This document shows, one piece after another, positions 5,689 through 7,291 of a stretch of 7,291 bases of DNA. The stretch covers positions 1 through 7,291 of the forward strand of contig CALGHC010000932.1 of the NCBI GenBank assembly GCA_937915965.1, given 5' to 3'. Under the pieces are notes generated by a model. That model ran no database searches. It was not told the DNA's origin and worked only from the letters and a program-made list of their open reading frames with translations. The translations under genes were made by a program, and so were the position numbers. Within the stretch, counting starts at the first letter, position 1. The number at the start of each line of letters is the position of its first letter. The stretch comes from an uncultured Myxococcales bacterium. Its GTDB lineage: Bacteria > Myxococcota_A > UBA9042.

Positions 5689-5960
5689 CGCACGATTCCC
5701 ACCTCGCGACGCACGAATCCTCGGGGTCGCTCGACCGAAGCACCACGGTTCAGCCGCCCCGCCCGCGACCAGCCGAGGCGGCGCCAGCACCACCGGCGCC
5801 TCGTCTGCCTCAGCCCGGAAGCCGGGAACAGACGCTGATGCGCTATGGCTTCGACAGTACGGCCAGCGAGGCAGCGAGCGCCGTGATGCCGCTGGCCGAG
5901 ACCTCCGACGAACGGTTCGACGCGATGCTGCTGCTCGATGCGCTAGAGGGCCGTCGCTAG
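5685..5960 (+). CDS. Small proline-rich hypothetical protein
   Basis: This is a 91-residue ORF of no recognised family. The N-terminal part (residues 1-50) is Ser/His/Thr- then Pro/Ala-rich ('PPRPRPAEAAPAPPAP') and probably disordered. The C-terminal part ('EQTLMRYGFDSTASEAASA' and 'SDERFDAMLLLDALEGRR') looks like a short helical domain with regular GC3-rich codons, which is the main reason to think it is real. The ATG at 5685 has GGAG at 5676-5679 with a five-base spacer, both within the 13-bp repeat array. The frame stays open upstream to an ATG at 5511, but that extension would run through the frame-neutral repeats and is Arg-rich, so it is disfavoured. It ends 58 bases before the HEAT-repeat gene and may be co-transcribed with it. 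It could still be a spurious ORF. Confidence 0.5.
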   Translation: MSHDSHLATHESSGSLDRSTTVQPPRPRPAEAAPAPPAPRLPQPGSREQTLMRYGFDSTASEAASAVMPLAETSDERFDAMLLLDALEGRR

Positions 5961-6018
5961 ATAGCCGTTTCCAGCCGCCTGTCGTATCCTCCGGCCCGAC
6001 CAACGGCCGGGGATCCGG

Positions 6019-7291
6019 ATGACGGCTGTGCACACCAAATCGCAGAGCGAGCATGGGCCAGACGCGGCAGCGCCGTGGTCGGTGCCGGGCTTTGAGACCG
6101 AGGTGATCAGTCTCGAACAGCTCCAGGCTGTCGTGTCGAGCCTGCCGCGCGCGTGCCTCGTGCGCAGCCTCTCCGACGGCCGCGTCGCGCTTCGCTGCAA
6201 CGCCTTGAACGCCCTGGCATTGGCTGGTCCCGTCGAAGACGGCCACGTCGGCGTGATGCGGGTCATGCTGCGTGACGGCGACCCCAGGGTGCGTGAAGCG
6301 GCCGCGCGGGCGCTCGGCAAGGTCGCCGCGTTCGAGTTGACGTTGCCGGCCCTCCTGCGCATGACCGACGACCGCGAACGCAGCGTTCGTGTGGTCGTGG
6401 CCGAGGCCATCTCCGCGTACGGCGGCGCCGCGATCGACACGTTGGTCGGGCAGCTCGCCTGCGATCCCGAAGTCGCCGAGCGGCGGGTCCTGCGACACCT
6501 CGTCGGCCACGAGCAGTCCGCCGTGCCCGCGCTGCGCCGCGCGCTGAGCAGCGGCGATCCGCACCTGCGCGGCAACGCCCTGACCGCGTTGACGCTGATC
6601 GGTCCCGAAGCGATCGCCGCGTGCGAGGCCGAAGCGCGGGTCCTCACCCGCGACAGCGAGCGCGAGGTTCGCCAGCGCGCTCGGCAGGCGCTCAACGCGC
6701 TCGCGCGCCGCGGGCACCTCGCCCACCTTGAGCCCAAGGTGATGCCACTCAAGGAATTTGACCGGCGCGATCTCGACCTGGCCGAGTTCGCCGCGATCGT
6801 CAAGAAGCTCGACGAGCGCGTTCTGCTTGAGATGCTGCGCGACGGCCGCGACGTGGTCCGCCGCAACGCCCTGCGCGGGCTGACTGCGATGGGCAAGCCG
6901 AGTACCGAAGCCTCCGTTCTCATGGCGCTCGCTCTCAAGGACCACGATCCGCGGGTCCGCAGACTCGCGGCCGAGAGCCTGCGCGTCTGTCATCCCGATA
7001 CAGTGCGTCAGGCGATCGTCTCGCTCGCGGCCGCTGTCCTCGACCGCGAGGCGGATGTCCGTCAGGCAGCCACCGAGACGGTCCTGGGCTTCGGCAAGGG
7101 CGCGCTGATGCCGCTGTCGCTGCTGCTCGGCATGACGGCCAACGGAATTGGCGCGGCTGTGGTCGAGCTGCTCGGCGGATTCGGCCAGGAGGCCCTGGGT
7201 GTGGTGCGTCCGGCGCTGCGTTCCCCGCACCCGGTCGTCCGCGAAAACGCGATGCTGGTGCTCGAACGCCTCGCGGCGCGGCTGGCTCCGG
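6019..7291 (+). CDS. HEAT-repeat protein, truncated by the window edge
   Basis: At least 424 residues are present with no stop before the right edge, so the protein is partial here. After a polar N-terminal 25 residues, it consists of successive helix pairs of about 30 residues with HEAT/PBS-lyase-type signatures: 'LSDGRVALRCNALNALALAG' (51-70), 'LRDGDPRVREAAARALGKVA' (84-103), 'ALSSGDPHLRGNALTALTLI' (175-194), 'LRDGRDVVRRNALRGLTAMG' (273-292), 'LKDHDPRVRRLAAESL' (306-321) and a further unit, 'LRSPHPVVRENAMLVL' (400-415), at the edge. The D-P-x-V-R pattern is characteristic. No signal peptide or membrane segment is visible, so it is likely a cytoplasmic protein-protein scaffold; partner and role are unknown. 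A linker (about 235-262) splits the repeats into two blocks. The start ATG has GGGGA at 6009-6013 with a five-base spacer. An in-frame TAG at 5962-5964 limits any longer start. Confidence 0.88.
   Translation, partial: MTAVHTKSQSEHGPDAAAPWSVPGFETEVISLEQLQAVVSSLPRACLVRSLSDGRVALRCNALNALALAGPVEDGHVGVMRVMLRDGDPRVREAAARALGKVAAFELTLPALLRMTDDRERSVRVVVAEAISAYGGAAIDTLVGQLACDPEVAERRVLRHLVGHEQSAVPALRRALSSGDPHLRGNALTALTLIGPEAIAACEAEARVLTRDSEREVRQRARQALNALARRGHLAHLEPKVMPLKEFDRRDLDLAEFAAIVKKLDERVLLEMLRDGRDVVRRNALRGLTAMGKPSTEASVLMALALKDHDPRVRRLAAESLRVCHPDTVRQAIVSLAAAVLDREADVRQAATETVLGFGKGALMPLSLLLGMTANGIGAAVVELLGGFGQEALGVVRPALRSPHPVVRENAMLVLERLAARLAP

Noticed and set aside
5985..5990. TATCCT as a possible -10 box upstream of the HEAT-repeat gene
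   Set aside because: No -35-like hexamer lies at the expected distance upstream.
5558..6022. Alternative plus-strand frame of 154 codons overlapping the small proline-rich ORF
   Set aside because: It is Arg-rich low-complexity sequence with no ribosome-binding site, and it runs through 13-bp repeats that are not frame-preserving.
5215..7230. Very long open frame (about 671 codons) on the minus strand
   Set aside because: It spans the end of the amidohydrolase gene, the spacer and the HEAT-repeat gene in antisense. The plus strand shows regular HEAT units and Shine-Dalgarno sites, so this is a composition artefact.

Overview
The window is very GC-rich with strong GC3 bias, so almost every reading frame stays open and three-base codon structure has to be judged by content. 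The six tandem myxobacterial-type cysteine-rich repeats (DUF4215 / TIGR02232 type) in the first gene, the run of secreted proteins and a HEAT-repeat protein suggest Myxococcota (former Deltaproteobacteria). This is an inference from gene content only. There are no RNA genes, insertion sequences, CRISPR arrays, prophage genes or recognisable defence systems.

Layout. (1) Positions 100-4139 hold three plus-strand genes for exported proteins: a cysteine-rich DUF4215 surface/secreted protein with a tail-fibre-like N-terminal part, a lipoprotein built from a duplicated beta-rich domain, and a secreted two-domain nuclease. The C-terminal half of the nuclease is a strikingly close match to animal DNase I. 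Gaps are 62 and 78 bases, and each gene has its own Shine-Dalgarno, so they may be co-transcribed but need not be. (2) A small Rieske [2Fe-2S] protein (minus, 4158-4463) converges on the DNase and diverges from a predicted N-formylglutamate amidohydrolase (plus, 4583-5356). Their shared 119-base promoter/leader region carries an 11-base element three times at an exact 29-base spacing (two direct, one inverted), which can form a perfect 11-bp hairpin. (3) Positions 5357-5684 are a mostly empty spacer ending in 13-base tandem repeats. (4) A small proline-rich orphan ORF (5685-5960) follows, then a HEAT-repeat protein (from 6019) that runs off the right edge.

How they fit together. The first three genes read as part of a secretome, plausibly for surface adhesion and digestion of extracellular or prey DNA. 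The Rieske and amidohydrolase genes look like ordinary soluble metabolic functions that may share a regulatory region. The last two genes have no assignable function. The most notable item is the DNase I homologue: all catalytic residues, the essential disulfide and calcium-ligand positions of animal DNase I can be matched, while the actin-contact tyrosine is not conserved. Its signal peptide is encoded by a 12-base minisatellite.
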